Below, piece by piece: positions 1 through 13,708 of a stretch of 64,000 bases of DNA. This DNA comes from Phoronis australis (lineage: Eukaryota > Phoronida > Phoronidae): the NCBI GenBank assembly GCA_002633005.1, contig NMRA01000646.1, positions 62,001 through 126,000 on the forward strand. Direction: 5' to 3'. Under the pieces are notes generated by a model. It was not told the origin of the DNA. It worked only from the letters and a program-made list of their open reading frames with translations, and made no database searches. The translations under genes were made by a program, and so were the position numbers. Within the stretch, counting starts at the first letter, position 1, and each line of letters opens with the position of its first letter.

Positions 1-1048
1 AAACTGGTTCTCAAAATGCAGGCACATTATATCTGACTATTGCCTGCATTAACATGAACAGTTTGCTTCGTATCCGCCTCACAAAATATATTCTATCAGT
101 GAATAATGCCAACCAGAAACAAGACAAAATATATCACAGGTACTTTGGCATAAAAAGAATGATGTCATATTTACCTTTACAGGTCAATGCCAAAAGTCTG
201 TTATCAATTTTCTACCAAAAGAAAATATGTACCGCATTTGTTCGGGTTAAAGAATAAGTTGGCTTAAAGATTCAAAAAGGACGCAACTCAGTTAACTTTG
301 AGAAACAGATTCAGTGGCACCTTGCCATATTTGGGAGAAGTAGACACAAGACCATTTTTTTGGTTCATGTGAATTTTAACATATTACAAAAAATGGTGAA
401 GGCAAATTTGCATGAGAAAATTGACCAATTGAGTAAATGCCTATACTCAGCTTCTCAAAAATTTCCTTTTAAACGCCCATTCTTGGCTTAACACCAACCT
501 CAGGATTTTTCAATTTCCCCATTTCAGCAACCTGTGAGTTAACTCAGAGAAGAGTGGTGAGTAAGAGTTCAAGTAACACAGCGAGCACTACACACTGAAT
601 TGTGATCTTGTGACTTTAGAACTACTTTTATAGAAATAATGTTGTTAATTATCGGTGGTCTGGAAATCCCCGCCAGTACCCCGACGAAGGACCCAGGACA
701 GGCCCAACAGCAAGTTCCTTAAATTGATTATGTAATGACGCCACTTATGAATATTCGTTCAACTACTTTTCTTATAGTGTAATGAATGTTCATAACTTAG
801 CCACGTGACTGGGAGATCCCCACCATTCCACGACAAAACGGGCCTGAAAGCTAGACTATCAAATATAACCAGGCTGCCGATAGGTAACAATCATTAATTA
901 TTTCAATATTTTTTACATTTTCTTATCACATATTAAGGGTGATTTGCTCTTATTGTGATAACTCCTTAAGGTGTGAGGAATCAAAAAAAGTAATTTGTAT
1001 ATTATCATGGAAGTCTTGAAAACTTTAAAGACAATGTTTATTATTTAC
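1..1048. other. DENND11 intron and left edge, no exon seen
   Basis: No exon encoding the missing DENND11 C-terminus was found here, so that sequence should lie to the left. Positions 1-45 match a dispersed repeat arm also seen at 25509-25551 (AACTGGTTCTCAAAAT core) and, more diverged, in the foldback at 35642-35818. Positions about 655-870 hold decayed sequence sharing AAGTTCCTTAAAT and a nearby ATATTCGTT with the inverted-repeat element at 15093-15475. Confidence 0.5.
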
Positions 1049-4000
1049 CTTTGGTTGTTAAGCTTGGTGAATTTATCCTTGTCAGCACTGGAGACGCTGA
1101 TAATTTCCTTCAACACAGGAGAGTTTGCTGTCACATTCTGGTTGTCTACATACACATCATAAAGACCTGTCTTATGCTGGAATATACTCTCTGTTGTACC
1201 TAAAATATTAATTCAATCTCCGTGACAAGAAAGCACTCAGAGATTGCAGAGATTTACCAAGGCGTCATAGTCCATGTGTAATGTATTACCAGCACAATGC
1301 ACATTATATCCATAAGCAGACGTGCTGAACATGTAGACTGTCTTGATCGATTATAGTAAAGACAGAGGGCGTGTGCACTAATGGTATTATAATTCATAAC
1401 AATACTGAATGTTACTTTGTATTTCAATGGTCTTTTAATGGACATAATGCCGGGGACCAATCTCAAAACCTAATAGACTGACTATGGCCCAAATGGCTTT
1501 TGAAATCCCAAATAAAGGAATTATAAACACAACTAAGAAACTCACAGGCTACGTATGATAGTTCATTCTCCAAACTGTCGATGTCGGCAACGTTCACATA
1601 GAAGTAAGGCTTCAGGTCGGTGGTGTTGATGCCCGGCATGTGGTGCATAGCCAAACAGCAGGCACAGTAAACTATAACATGCGAGAGATAATTAGGGTTG
1701 AAGCACACGTCACAGTGAGCAACAAGACATGGTAGGTACCGTGAAGCTTCTAATACAAGCCTAGGCATTTATTAATTTCAAAAAAGCATAACAAGCTGAG
1801 AGGAAGCTGAGTCACCCACAGGTAAACTTTGACAGAAAAACATTACGGTAAAAATTCTCCAGAATTTGGGACACGGAAACTCCTACAAAAACTGAGTTTT
1901 CTTTATTCTGGAATTTGAGACAAGGGTGATTTTGGCATGCGGCTAACATGATTTCAATGTGCACAGTGGGTAATTTTGCTGTCTTTCTGCCAATTCTAGA
2001 ATTTGGTATGGCCAATATTGCCTCCTATTTCTACAATTTGGGACAAGCATCAACCTTGAGCAAAATAAATAATTTTTCACTGTCTCAAATTGGAGAATAT
2101 TTACCGTACTTGAGTAAGAGCCATAATGGCACAATACCGGCTATCTACATGTAGTATGATGATTACAAATACATCACAAAAAGAAAACAAATTAAAACCT
2201 TCTGTTACGTGTAACTATGGGAATCAACCAACCTCTGTAACACACGACCCCAATAGGGGGCGGTGAGAAGAACAGAATGCGTTTCTTGAGTAGCGCAAAC
2301 TTCCACAGTGTGAAGATGTGAATGCCAAAAAAGTTGAGAAACTGTGAGAAGCAACCAGCAGGATGAGTAATCTGCAGACAAAAGACAATAATTTGATTAA
2401 TAATTAATGGACAGGTAATGTGACCAGGTATGAACCTGTAGATGTACCTGCAGTACACGGCAAAAGTAAGTGGACAAAACACTGTTTCTCCATAGCTAAC
2501 ACCCTTCACAGATAAATCACAGAAAATGAACTGTCATTGCAGCAAATTTCTAATGACAAAATAGCATTTCTATCATAGCAACTTTCTGGTAAATTGCCTT
2601 TCATTCACGACAGAAGGTCGCTATGTCGATGAATTTGATTTGTGTCCAGCCATCATGAAGTGTAATTCTAGGCTATTTAGTCTGAATACTATTAGTGTGT
2701 ACTGTACAATGCAAACAATGTTACAGTACATCGCATGAAAATGAAACATTAGACTCAACATTCTAGATTAGCCTTACAAACTTGCAATGTAACTAAAAAT
2801 GATAGTCACCGGTATTCAGCTAACCTCGCTGAATTTCCCTATGGTCAATATACGTGTTCAATTTTATTTTAAAATAAGAATTGCTTTCTCACTTAATAAC
2901 TTCCAAAGAAGACAGTAGATTATTTAGGCAACTGAATATTGAGTTCCAGATTTGATTCACCTTTAGCTTGCTAGAACATCAAAGTTGTTTACAGCACAAC
3001 AAAAGTCAACTTTATTTCTCAGACATGTCGCAGAGCTCAGTACATTTCACAATTCACCTGTCAGTAGAGCTACATTCCACACGTATTCAAAATTAAAATC
3101 CATTTTTCAGTTTACAATGTATTCAGTTGTCCCATGAAACTAATGATTTCTGTTTCATTTACCCTTAACTCAGGCAGTAATTCACTTCCGGGTGAGCCAG
3201 CATTCAGCTGACGTAGGTTGTCCACAGAGTGACTGGGGGGCAGTACGCCCTTTTTATCCTCATAGAATGCCATCATCTTCTCATAGTTTCCGGGGGTCTC
3301 CAGCTGATGCCTGGACAAGTTAAAGAATATTCCAAGATTTAGAACAAAGTCATCAGACAATTTTTTACTGCTCCAGTGCATAGACTGATCATATAACAAG
3401 ATCTGAAATCTTGTTTCATTTTCCTTTATCATGAATTATTTTCCAACAAAAAAAACAAAAACACTGTAATTTATGTGCATAAATTGCAGTCGAGCATAAC
3501 CAAATGCATGAATCTTTTAGGCACAAAATGAGGAATTTGTGATAGACCTTATGAACTTGAGTTTTACCTTTTTCCGAATTTTTTTCGTGCATGGAAACTA
3601 TTTCACTTTTTCAACTGTTTCCATGGTTTCAATGATCAGATACAATTTTAGAAGTGTGACCCAAGTCATTGGTGGCTACAAATTTTAACACGTGATTATT
3701 TAACGCATTAAAATTGCAATACCCCCTTATTTTGTCTTGAATAATACACATTGCATCCAGAATGTAACTCAAGGATAATGCAGAAGAGCCGGTCAAAACT
3801 AATTTAGTCAGTGACCAAAATAACAAAGCTAGCAATATGGAGTCTTGCTGTGAAAAAAAAAGATTCAACTGTGAATTTACGTGTTTCAGTGGTTTAATTG
3901 AAATACTGTTAACCTGTTTAGACAAATCACTGTTCTTGTAACGTACTAAATAGCAGACGAAATTACACATGAAAATAGGAATCAATCATGCAGACGAAAT

Positions 4001-7000
4001 GATAACATGAAACACAGGTCCTCCAAATTGGCTTTACAGATTTGAGGCCCTGTGTGGTTCAATTGACCAAGAGCACATTTTTCTAAAATGTTCCCTGAAT
4101 GATGAGCAGGAGCAATATACAATCATGCCAAATTAGTTTCCATGTACAACTTCTGTCCATAATTTCTAACCATGTTTCTGCCATGATCTTAACAGACTCC
4201 ATACAGGTGTCTTGCTACAGCCTCCATGGAGTTCACGTGTCTTACCGCACTTGTGTTTCTAAGAACTGCATGTGACGATACAACAATGTGTAAGACGTAG
4301 CCATAATGCCTACGGACTTCATACGGGCCCCTCTCTCTAACTCCGATTGAACGCGCATGTTCTCAAAGCAGGCCAAGCCAAACAAATCATCTTTGCGGAA
4401 ATATCTGTAAACATATTGAAACATGAATTTGAGAATGTTTTAGTAATCAGCTGAGAACATGGACAAAGTTGAAGTTGATATCTTATATTAAAGAACATTG
4501 ATATTTATTCTGTAAACAAATGGTGAGAATTCTGACAATTCAAATTTGAAAGATAATGATTTATTCCAGCTCAGTGAGCATTCACAGTAATAGAGAAAAA
4601 TGCATGAGTCAAGACAGAAAAACATAGCCACGTCCATGTGCTGTGCCATACACATCCTGTTGTCATTAATAGGCACAATAAATTACCATCATTAAAAATC
4701 TACAGCTATTATGCATATCTTCTTATGCCTTTTACAAAATAGTTCCATTGCACAGTTTTAAGAATCGCTTGAAACAAGATATAAACATCCTGTCAAAGTT
4801 ACACATTATACTATCATAACATTTTATGAATTTAATGATCAAGACTGTTTTAACAACTTTAAACTCAGTCTGCAAACTCTGAGCAATACACTTACACAAA
4901 ATCATTGGCCAAGTGATGCGATCCACTGGGCATTGCTTTGAACTCAATGCCCTCCAAGTCAATATCTCTAGGAATGCACCACTCAATCATGTTACCTAAA
5001 AGAAATAAAACTCAAACTTACTTGAGGTCATGCACACATTTTAACAGTTAAACTTTGCTCATTAAAACACAATTTACTGGCAATCTGCAGTAAGTACAAT
5101 ACAAAAGAAACATGTTAATTTGCATTGCTTTATTTTTCAGCACATGACTGTGTAATACAAGTTGGTGTTTGTTAAAGCAATCATCTAATCATTCTTTCCT
5201 TTTAGTGATAACATATATAAGTGCTACACTCCAACCCCAAAGTGACATTAAGTGCATTTATTTGACTGATAAAGCACCAAAATAGGTTAACATGTTCAAT
5301 TTCCTGTTCATCACCACGTCAGTCCGCCGATAACCAAATGAAAGTGAAATGACAACGCTTCCTGTAGCTATTTAACAATTATACCAATTTAAAATTTGAT
5401 AATCTGACTCTAAATGTGGCTAACTTTTGATTTAAAAAAATTAGTGCTGTAAAACTGATCTCATAAACCAATGGGAGACCTTCAAGAACGAATGGGGGAT
5501 GATCACATGGAACTGGTGACTCATATCTCCACCTAGCTATACCAGTAGTTTCCTCACCTTCAAAGAGGGGAACAGAATGCCATCATGAAAAGACCCTTTT
5601 ACAGTGTATGTGAATAGAAGTGGTGTGATTCAAACAAAAGTTAAAAAGTGCCTCCTTGTCCTTTAAAAGCCATGTGATTAGTCGAGACATTGCTTCTGGA
5701 AAGTGTCCCATTATGTACCCTGCTTACCAATGAGCCCAATGGAATTACTTTCATCAACGCGTATGGTCAAACTTGGTTTTAACTAAATCGTTTTTGGCTA
5801 ATATTTATTGTATTTCATTGGCAAAAAAGCTTTTCCAACATAACGTTTTCAAAGAGAATTCAATTTCAGATCTCAAACTGGTTGAAAAGTTACCAGTCTT
5901 AGTCGAAGATAGTTTCATTTATTTCAGCCAGTGTTTTATTGCCCTGAAGTCCTTGCTAATGCGGTAATCGCCCTGACCACACAAAAGAAGCAAGATCAGT
6001 GTTCTTGATAATGAAGGATTCTATGTACCACTATCTCTGTACAAATTCAATGACAAAGGACATCCAGACGTAGTAGGAGCCAAGTTTCTAATGTCACCTA
6101 CATACATCTCAGGGACTAGCACATGTTCAATGGCATCCAACTAAGGCTTACTTGACCGCCATTGATAAGTGATAGGCTTGTTGCAATTATACTATATTGC
6201 TCAGGTTCACTAGTTACGCTTGACAGAGTGCACAGTACTTTTAGTCTGCCGCCAAACCATTAACGGCCAATAGGCTAGCCTGTAACCAGACCAGCTTTAA
6301 CTAAGCAAAGGTACAGAGTTGAGAAGCTAAGTTCAAGGGCTTGACGATCTACTTATGAGGCTGACATCCAGGAAACTGTGTCACTGATGAATCACATGAC
6401 AGCACAAGACAGAGATAATGATGAATGATGTTGATGATTGCTCAAGGTTCTAGAGGCCGACACAACAAACAGTCATGTCAACAACAGTACAGGGCAAATA
6501 AAGTCCTCTCAAAATCACTCACTCATGGGCAATGACAATTGTTCTTTGGCTTATTGGTCTGGACACTCAACTCAAACACCGGCGACATGTGTTCGACACC
6601 AGCAATGCCAGTAGACAGAGTAGTGCACTAGTGGCAGTGCCGAGTGTTTGGATTTTTCTGACAAGTCGCTGCACTAACAAACCAGTTTAAAGTTACAAAA
6701 AAATATGTCTCATATATCAAGTCGCTAAAAAAATAAAATTGCTTTCTTAATGTACAATCAGAACTGAGCCTATGGTAGTCAACACAAATATTAAAATTGC
6801 AGGTCACCTGATCGAGTGTCGAAAGCAACAACAAAAATGCAAGTGACCACGTCGGCTTCCGTATGCCTCGGTAGACGTGTAGGTTGGTTAATGAATATTC
6901 CCGAATTATTTCCATTTCTAAAGGCTTCTGGTACTTCAAGCTCCTCGTCCGACTCGAAAAGAGACTTCACTTTTTCTCTTGGTGGTAGAAATTCTGTTTT

Positions 7001-7051
7001 TATCCCGTCATCACCGAGCAACAGAGGTTTTCGTTCGTCTTCCTCTGCCAT
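1049..7051 (-). CDS. DENND11: DENN domain-containing protein 11, partial (C-terminus off window)
   Basis: Seven coding exons read right to left: 6808-7051, 4896-4995, 4246-4404, 3163-3310, 2233-2371, 1546-1671 and 1049-1199. Donor and acceptor phases match at every junction, giving about 355 residues; vertebrate DENND11 (KIAA1147/LCHN) has about 455, so roughly the last 80-100 are outside the window. Family landmarks in order are [83 protein letters not shown] and [15 protein letters not shown] proteins are known or predicted Rab guanine-nucleotide exchange factors; a Rab target for this one is not shown by the sequence. The start chosen is the ATG at 7049-7051 ([12 protein letters not shown]), which has A at -3 and G at +4. 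Two in-frame upstream ATGs, at about 7069 and 7081, are possible. Codon phase shows that exons 4 and 5 join directly, so no exon is missing between them. Confidence 0.93.
1846..2106. mobile_element. MITE family A, copy 1, TA target site
   Basis: A 261-bp element in a DENND11 intron begins CGGTAAAAATTCTCC and ends GGAGAATATTTACCG, a near-perfect terminal inverted repeat flanked by TA on both sides (1844-1845, 2107-2108). This is the form expected of a non-autonomous Tc1/mariner-type element. There is no coding capacity. Related copies lie at about 13709-13974 and, inverted, 19983-20271. Confidence 0.75.
6545..6640 (+). mobile_element. tRNA-like SINE head (tentative)
   Basis: GGCTTATTGGTCTGGACACT resembles a tRNA 5' half with an A-box, followed by GTGTTCGACACC, close to a B-box. 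The spacing of about 40 nt is tRNA-like. It is most likely a degraded tRNA-derived SINE in the first DENND11 intron. No tRNA cloverleaf was established. Confidence 0.35.
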
Positions 7052-7972
7052 TTTGTAGAACAGAGACATCTGGCGGGGCATTAATTATTATGATTTTTTA
7101 AAAGGTCAATCCCCGCTCAGTCGTGGCAGTGCTAAGTGGACAATGCCGGTGACTTAATTTGTTATTAATCAAAACAGTCTCGCTAATTCGACTAACCTCG
7201 GATTTGATAACTGCTCTTAATAGGATGTTATTTTCATACACAAAAGTGCTTAGTGAGTTTGGACCCTTGTATCACTCCTTCAATAAAGACATGAATGATG
7301 ACTCCGGAGATGACCTTTGTGGCCCTATGGTTATTGATTGACTTATTGGTTGATTGATTCAGGTACGTTGGCTGGTTAACTGAATAGAAATTGACCATAC
7401 AATTCAAAAACGAGTACAACACACTCTAAAATAGAGACATCTAGACAAGGCACATAACACTGAATTATGTTTGAAAAGTCTTTCGAGCTTTTTAATTTTG
7501 CGCGAACGCAATTAGGCCTATTTCATTGAAAAGGCTAAGAAGTTTTATGTGAGCTCAACGTTTCATTTCAGACTTGCGACTAACTTCGTATTTAGTTCTG
7601 GTTAATTTAACATGGGCCTCTGGAGCCTCGTGTGTCCTTCCTCGAGAGCATTATTATTTTTTATGGACACCTGTCATTACAAAATGACAAAAAATAGATC
7701 ATTGTGCCGAAATGAATAAGCTATTGACCCACCTAGGCGGTCGGGACATATGTATCGAATGTGAATGCTTTTTACTCGTCTTGTCAGTGCACCACTAACC
7801 ATTGATACTGAGGGACTTGTCGTTTTTGCACGTACATATGTATTCCATGCGCTTATGTGTGAAACTGCTCCTATACCGGCATTATGCCCCCGCCAGCGGA
7901 AATTAACGAATGCGCGTGTAGGTGAAAAGCTTGAGCAAAATTGATGAACACATTTTTCAATGAAATAGCAGG

Positions 7973-8050
7973 CCCGTAGGAAGGAAAATATTATTGGGGG
8001 ACACAAACCAGTTTGACTTCGCCAACCTATACCCCTTTGCTATCAACGCC

Positions 8051-8086
<36 letters not shown>

Positions 8087-8160
8087 NNNNNNNNNNNNNN
8101 NNNNNNNNNNNNNNNNNNNNNNNNNNNNNNNNNNNNNNNCCCCCGTTCTCTGGATGTCAC
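7973..8160. mobile_element. hAT-like terminal sequence followed by a C-homopolymer gap
   Basis: CAGGCCCGTAGGAAGG at 7973 is nearly the reverse complement of CTTCCTACGGCCCTG at 10970-10984. Both resemble CAGGG-type hAT termini next to long G/C runs. A C-run starting at 8052 leads into an N gap (8087-8139), followed by CCCCC and C-rich sequence. The bases flanking the two ends do not match as a target-site duplication, so these may be the ends of two different decayed copies rather than one 3-kb element. Confidence 0.4.
8087..8139. other. assembly gap in poly-C
   Basis: A run of 53 Ns lies inside a cytosine homopolymer. Proline- or glycine-rich open frames across it are artefacts. Confidence 0.95.
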
Positions 8161-9099
8161 CATATTTGTACCGAACCCCACCCCCACGTCCGCCATAGGT
8201 GGGGTAATACCGGGGATGCAGTCATCAGGATTTGAGTAACCGTAAACCAACAAATCAACAAAGATTCACGGAGAGTAAGAATGCGTCTAGGCCCAGAGCG
8301 CACTGACGGGTAGCTGGGAGCTGCCTGAAGTAACAATAGCTGGGTCGAAGGTCAAGGTTCCTTTTGTTATGATCCATTTTCGGGAAAACTTCATTTTATT
8401 ATGGGGATTCTTTGAAGTAATTTTTGGGAAGGTGAGGTCCCGAGGTGCCTGGTATGAGTGCCGTTGTGGCCGTTTCAGAATCCCGTGATGAAACACAGGC
8501 GGTAGTCCAGTTTCTGGTTGCTGGGGAAAATGATACAGAGTGTCTCCCAAAAATGTACACACTTCAACGTCGGGGTTCAAATTCAGTTCCCGTTGGTAAC
8601 TGAGACTCTAAGCAGGCCTACTGCATGGCTACACCTTATTTTTAACGTGGATGTACCTGTCATGATGTCCTCCGTGCATGCACGCACGTAGGGGGACTCA
8701 GGGGGTTGGGAAAGTGGGCAAAAAGGTCCGCCTCAGAGAAACAAAATATCCGAGAAAAACGAGACAAAAGTCTACTAAAAAGGCAGGATACGGCGTATGC
8801 ACAAATCATAGCCCTGAACGAACCCCATATTCGGTTTTTTCTTTAGTAAAAGGTCCACATCCTCAAAAATTCGAGCCCCCTTGATTTTAGGCTGGATGCG
8901 CGAATGCCCTGTGTGTAGTATGCATGGGAAATGCAAGCAAACGATTCAGTTTTGAAGAACAAAAATTCATCGCGCAATACTACTGGAAACCAAAAACATC
9001 GAGGAAGTTCAAAGACATCCTTTCCAAGTTGATGACCAATAAGTTTGATTTTATTTATTTAAGTACCTAAACTTCGTTTTTCATCTACGGTTTGTGAAC

Positions 9100-9860
9100 T
9101 TAAACCCAGTAATCTAGTTTCTAAGCCAGTAAACAATTTATTGTCATTTGAATTGTGAGAACATTTTAGGACACATTGTTGAGTTGTCGAAATTCATCAA
9201 TATCCTTGAGACTTATTTCAGATAGACAGAAATCGTTTAGTGTACTTTTATATTTTCCCAATACCGGCCTGCAATTAAATGCATTGAAGTATTGTCATTT
9301 CTTACAAGATTAGCTTCTAATTGTCAAAAAATCATCTCTCAATCAGTACACTTTCTTAGATACATAAACATGTGAATCAGAAACCAACAATCAAATCCAT
9401 GAGCAATGCGTTTACCTTTATTTAATGACTTGATTTCGTTTTAATCCCCTGTTAGTGACTTTAAACAACAAATCTTGTACCCGAAGTCAAAAAGCAATGC
9501 ATTTATTGTCATTTGAATTTCGAATAAATTTTTTTGGGAAGTGTCCAAATTTCATCAATGTTTTTGAGAGTTATTTTAGATAGGCAAAAAGCGTCCAAGT
9601 GCACTTTACTATTTGAGGATCGGATTGTAGTTTTTTCCATATTCAGGCTTCAACTTAATTCCCTGAATCGTCATCATGTCTTAAAAGATTAGCTTCTATT
9701 TGCCAAAAATCACCTATTAACCTGTCGGTTTTCGTAGATACATAAACATGTATATCAGAAACCAACAAATTTGTAAATCAAAACGGAATGTCATAAGCAA
9801 TTTCCGCATGCATGCTCGCAGACTTTTGACGGGTAACCGGGGGATATGGGAGATTGGGCA
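9100..9860. repeat. diverged tandem duplication, period about 379 bp
   Basis: Two consecutive units share, in order, TTTATTGTCATTTGAATT, CATCAATRTYYTTGAGA, AGATTAGCTTCTA and GATACATAAACATGT followed by ATCAGAAACCAACAA. The AGATTAGCTTCTA blocks are 379 bp apart (about 9308 and 9687). Divergence is substantial, so the duplication is old. No coding content was found. Confidence 0.6.
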
Positions 9861-10029
9861 TTCATAGTGAGGTGTATTTTTACCTTTTCCGAGGTATCTA
9901 TAACGGTTCACGAATTTAACTTGACCTCAAAAAACGCTGAAATTTTTGTTTAATTTTTTTTACTGTGAGTATTCAAGTACACTCGTTCGACATGTACACG
10001 GTCACCCCAATGGTAGCCCCNCACTAACA

Positions 10030-10335
10030 TTATTTTGTAACTAACCATCGGAAATAGTCCTTTTGTGTAATTAACAAACAACGGTCTTCACGTTCTTTAA
10101 AATTCCTGACTCCCTTACGATGACGGTCAATCCTATTGTATTTTTTCAAATTTTTTGCTTTTTTGGGTCGAATGTCTTGATACTGCTGTGCTGTGCATGA
10201 ATGTTTTTTGATGAATTTCGTATCACAACTTTCCTCGTGAATACTTGGCAGTGTCGGATTTACATGTAAAGAGGGACAAAGGGACATTTCTCCGAACTGC
10301 TCCACCGAGAGAGGGTCCCGTCTGACATGAGCCAT
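10030..10335 (-). other. unrecognised open frame (101 codons)
   Basis: The frame starts ATG GCT CAT with A at -3 and encodes a basic peptide rich in K, R, Q and D, with several Cys and His residues in the first half. It is followed to the left by a single-N contig join at 10021. I recognise no domain and see no partner exon. It may be a first exon of an unknown gene or chance. Confidence 0.15.
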
Positions 10336-10924
10336 CTTAATAATGAAAAGCTAAACACCATTAAGCTTGGAAAAGAGTGACAGTTCATTTCATCGTCGTG
10401 TGGTCAGACGACGGTGCAGGAAGTGACCTTCTTCAACATGAAAGTTGGTTGCACGATTTTACAAAAAATAGGAAAATAGACGTAATCGCAGCCAACGCGG
10501 CAATTGATGATATCTGTCAGGTCATCAAATTTTCTGAAGTGATATACAATTCGAGAAAAAAACGACAGTCGTCTCCGTTATCCTTTGCCAGAGAGGGGCC
10601 TCTGGAAAAATATGGTTTTGCAGTCGCAAAATTGACTTACTGAATTTAAAAATTCCAGTAAATTAATACGCTCATCAAAAGCTTCGCTTTACAAATTTTC
10701 TCGATTTTTCGAAATGTGTGTATGAATGATTACTTGCACGTTTCCAAGTGCGTTTAGACGACCTGTGCTGTGAAAGCGGAGACCCCAACAACAATGTCAT
10801 GGCCAGGGTCCTCATAAGGTTTAATGTTCTCTTGAGTTTTCCTTCTTATCCGCATTTAGCAGTCTTTCTTTTCTCGACTGTCCCCGCCCCATGAGTCGGT
10901 TGCCACGGTTTAACCTTGACGTTT

Positions 10925-10985
10925 GAAATTTTTTTGGGGGGCCCCGTGCCCCCCGCACCTCCCCCCCCGCTTCCTACGGCCCTGA
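10925..10985. mobile_element. hAT-like terminal sequence, right-hand type
   Basis: A G-run, then GGGGCCCCGTGCCCCCCGC, then a C-run ending CTTCCTACGGCCCTG. Read in reverse it starts CAGGGCCGTAGGAAGCG, in keeping with a hAT-type terminus. No transposase was identified nearby. Confidence 0.4.
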
Positions 10986-13708
10986 ATAAAAATTGTGCAT
11001 GAAACTTTACTCAACTCCGGCGTTGCAAAATAGAAGACATTGGTGTGCATTCAATTTCACACTAACTGATTAAAGGACCATGAAATTTCACACTAACTAA
11101 ATGAGCATGAAATGTTCTAAGAATGCACTCACATTCATTACGAAGCGGTATCGTAGCCACCTGGCGGTTCATAATACAACAAGCAGTTTGCAGTTAGCGC
11201 ATATAAATGTTACTTAGGCACATACGCGTTCTTCAAAAGCATGTGAGCAACAAATTTCTTTCATTTGGATATAGGTGGGTGGGCATCAACTGTGGTCGCA
11301 AAAACGTTAACCCCGGCTCAACTGAAAGATGAGTTACGGTGAACTTTATTTCTTCGTTGGTTGCTCCAGTCCAAACCAATTTTTGGCATAAATCACGACG
11401 GAAAAACTGTCTAAAACTCATCGCGATAAACGTTGGAGTAAGAATGATGGGTTTGGATGTTCTCAGATGTGGTAAGAGAGTGCGAAATGATACATTTATT
11501 AACTTGATTTCTGAGGTGGAAATAAAAACACAAGCAATATGATCTACTGCGGCGGAAATTCCTGCAACTAGGAAAACGCCACTTCGGTGGATCTGCGTTG
11601 CCGCATCTTTAAAACGGAGCTGTCGGGTACAGCCGGACTTGCTGACAAGGTTCAACCACACAGTTTAGAAAAGCTATTAGAACGTTTTTATTCAAAACCT
11701 AGCGGGATATGAGGCTTACATGTTGAACCGCGTTACAACGAACCATTAAAATTCCATTCGATTCTCAGATCTCCGAAATGTTGTACACATATAAAATTTA
11801 GTTGGTGAGCTAACTTCGGTTAAGAACATTTTAGAAAGTTCTAGTTGATTGTGTTGTAAGCTGTTCAACTGTAGGCTTATCTCTGTCACCCGGATTTTTT
11901 TCACGAAGACATAGAAAGAATGGAGAAATTTGTACATTCTGAGCAGCAAAGTTTACCTATGCTCACAAATCTTGTTGTCATGGCAACTCATTATCGAGGC
12001 TGTGGTTTACATTGACAAGATGGGACACTGACTCCGCTTTTTGAGTCTGATTGTGAAAACTTTAAAAATGTGTTAAGATGCAAGCATTTCAAAATAAGTA
12101 AACGGATTTTTTTCTGAAAGGAGAAATATTTAATGGTTCGTACCAACAGCGAAAACAAATATTTAATATCATCACTTCACATTTTGTTTCTAATATTGCA
12201 TTTGTATTCCTGTTGATTGAAACCGGTGACACTGTTTTAATTGAAGATTTTATATAGATAAATGACTATTGAGATTTCTATGACTTGATAACCGATTACT
12301 GTGGCATACGATTTTAAATATCGAGATGAGGTCAGCAAACACGCGCAAAAACCGTCAACAATTCCAGAGCCAAATTAAACTCATAGCATCCTCGAACAAC
12401 TTGCTTCTGACCTGCAGTCACTGCTTTGATTGCCAGGAAGAATCCACGACCTAAATGAAAAACATGAAATACGTGCCATGGAGTAGAACTATTGGCTTCG
12501 GTTGTCTCTCGGTCTGTATATTGGCAAACGACAATAGTCTACAGTCTTTCCTTCAGTCATGTTTCTTTGACAAACATTGTTATCTACAGTCAACACTCGT
12601 ACATAAAATTCAGAAAAATTAACTCATTTAATTCTCGTGAAGGCCATGCCACTGAGACAATACAATAAAGTGAAAGCAAGCAAGAAAATTTTCAAAGAAA
12701 GCTTATTTTTCACTTTCCAACACCTAAAGGGATTCTAAAGATGAACTGTTATATGCTTAGTCTTACCTTAAGTGAACGTGGTTCGAATGTGTAGAGGGCT
12801 GTCATGGAAAATGGTAGTCAGCACTGATGCCTGTTCAGTACTGGTGAGTCAGAACATCCACGATAAAAAAGAAAATCAGTATAACGAAACTTTTTGACAG
12901 AAAAGCTTTATTCAAATTCGGTATCACAGCCTAATAGCCTCACACACTAACATGCATCATAACCACAACACAAGAACCAACAATCATATTTACATGCACA
13001 AAGTGGGTAATTTTCTATATTTGGTAGCACCATTTATCGGTTGTCAATCAAAACAAACAAAACATTAATGAAATATTTGACTCATCAAGAATTTTGAAAT
13101 ACTGGTAGAAAATTTACGGTTTCTAAGTGTGGTTATATATACCATCAACTGGTATAACTGCAAGGACAATGACATCCTGCTCTTTGCATACCCCCCCCCN
13201 CCCCCCACCGTCAACATTCATTTCACATTTCTCAAAAATATTACAAAGTTCTGCGTGGTTTACAAACCTAGTGTATTTACAGAAATGAGGTTTACCATTA
13301 GATTATGGAAATGATAAATTTGGGCCACACAACTGAAGAGTTACGTTATGATGGTACTGCAGTACATTACCATTACAGTGTTTAATATGCACATAATATA
13401 AATGAGACACCACTTGAGAGTAACAGAGATGATTACCTAATACAAACTAACAACAATATATTGCAACCACTGGATACTTTGCTGCACAGACACACATGAC
13501 ACAATAGTTTTCACAGAGCTGACTCAGTTGTGGCATGTATACAATTCAAACGTTAATTCATAATAAATTATAATTAAATAACAAAATTGCCAAGCATGAA
13601 TAACAACAAGCAAAACGAAAAACAAAATACAGGAAATCCAATTTTACAAAATGTGATCATAATTTGTTGATAATATAAATTCTTTCTATTCAAAGAAATA
13701 TAGTAACA

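Noticed and set aside
2400-2470. Possible extra DENND11 exon reading VYCRYIYR
   Set aside because: Exon 3163-3310 ends in phase 0 and exon 2233-2371 starts in phase 0, so they join directly. The resemblance to the human IHRYMY segment is too short and lacks good splice sites.
11233-11661. 142-codon open frame on the - strand
   Set aside because: No recognisable domain, no partner exon, and several overlapping frames on the other strand; it sits in transposon-rich intergenic sequence.
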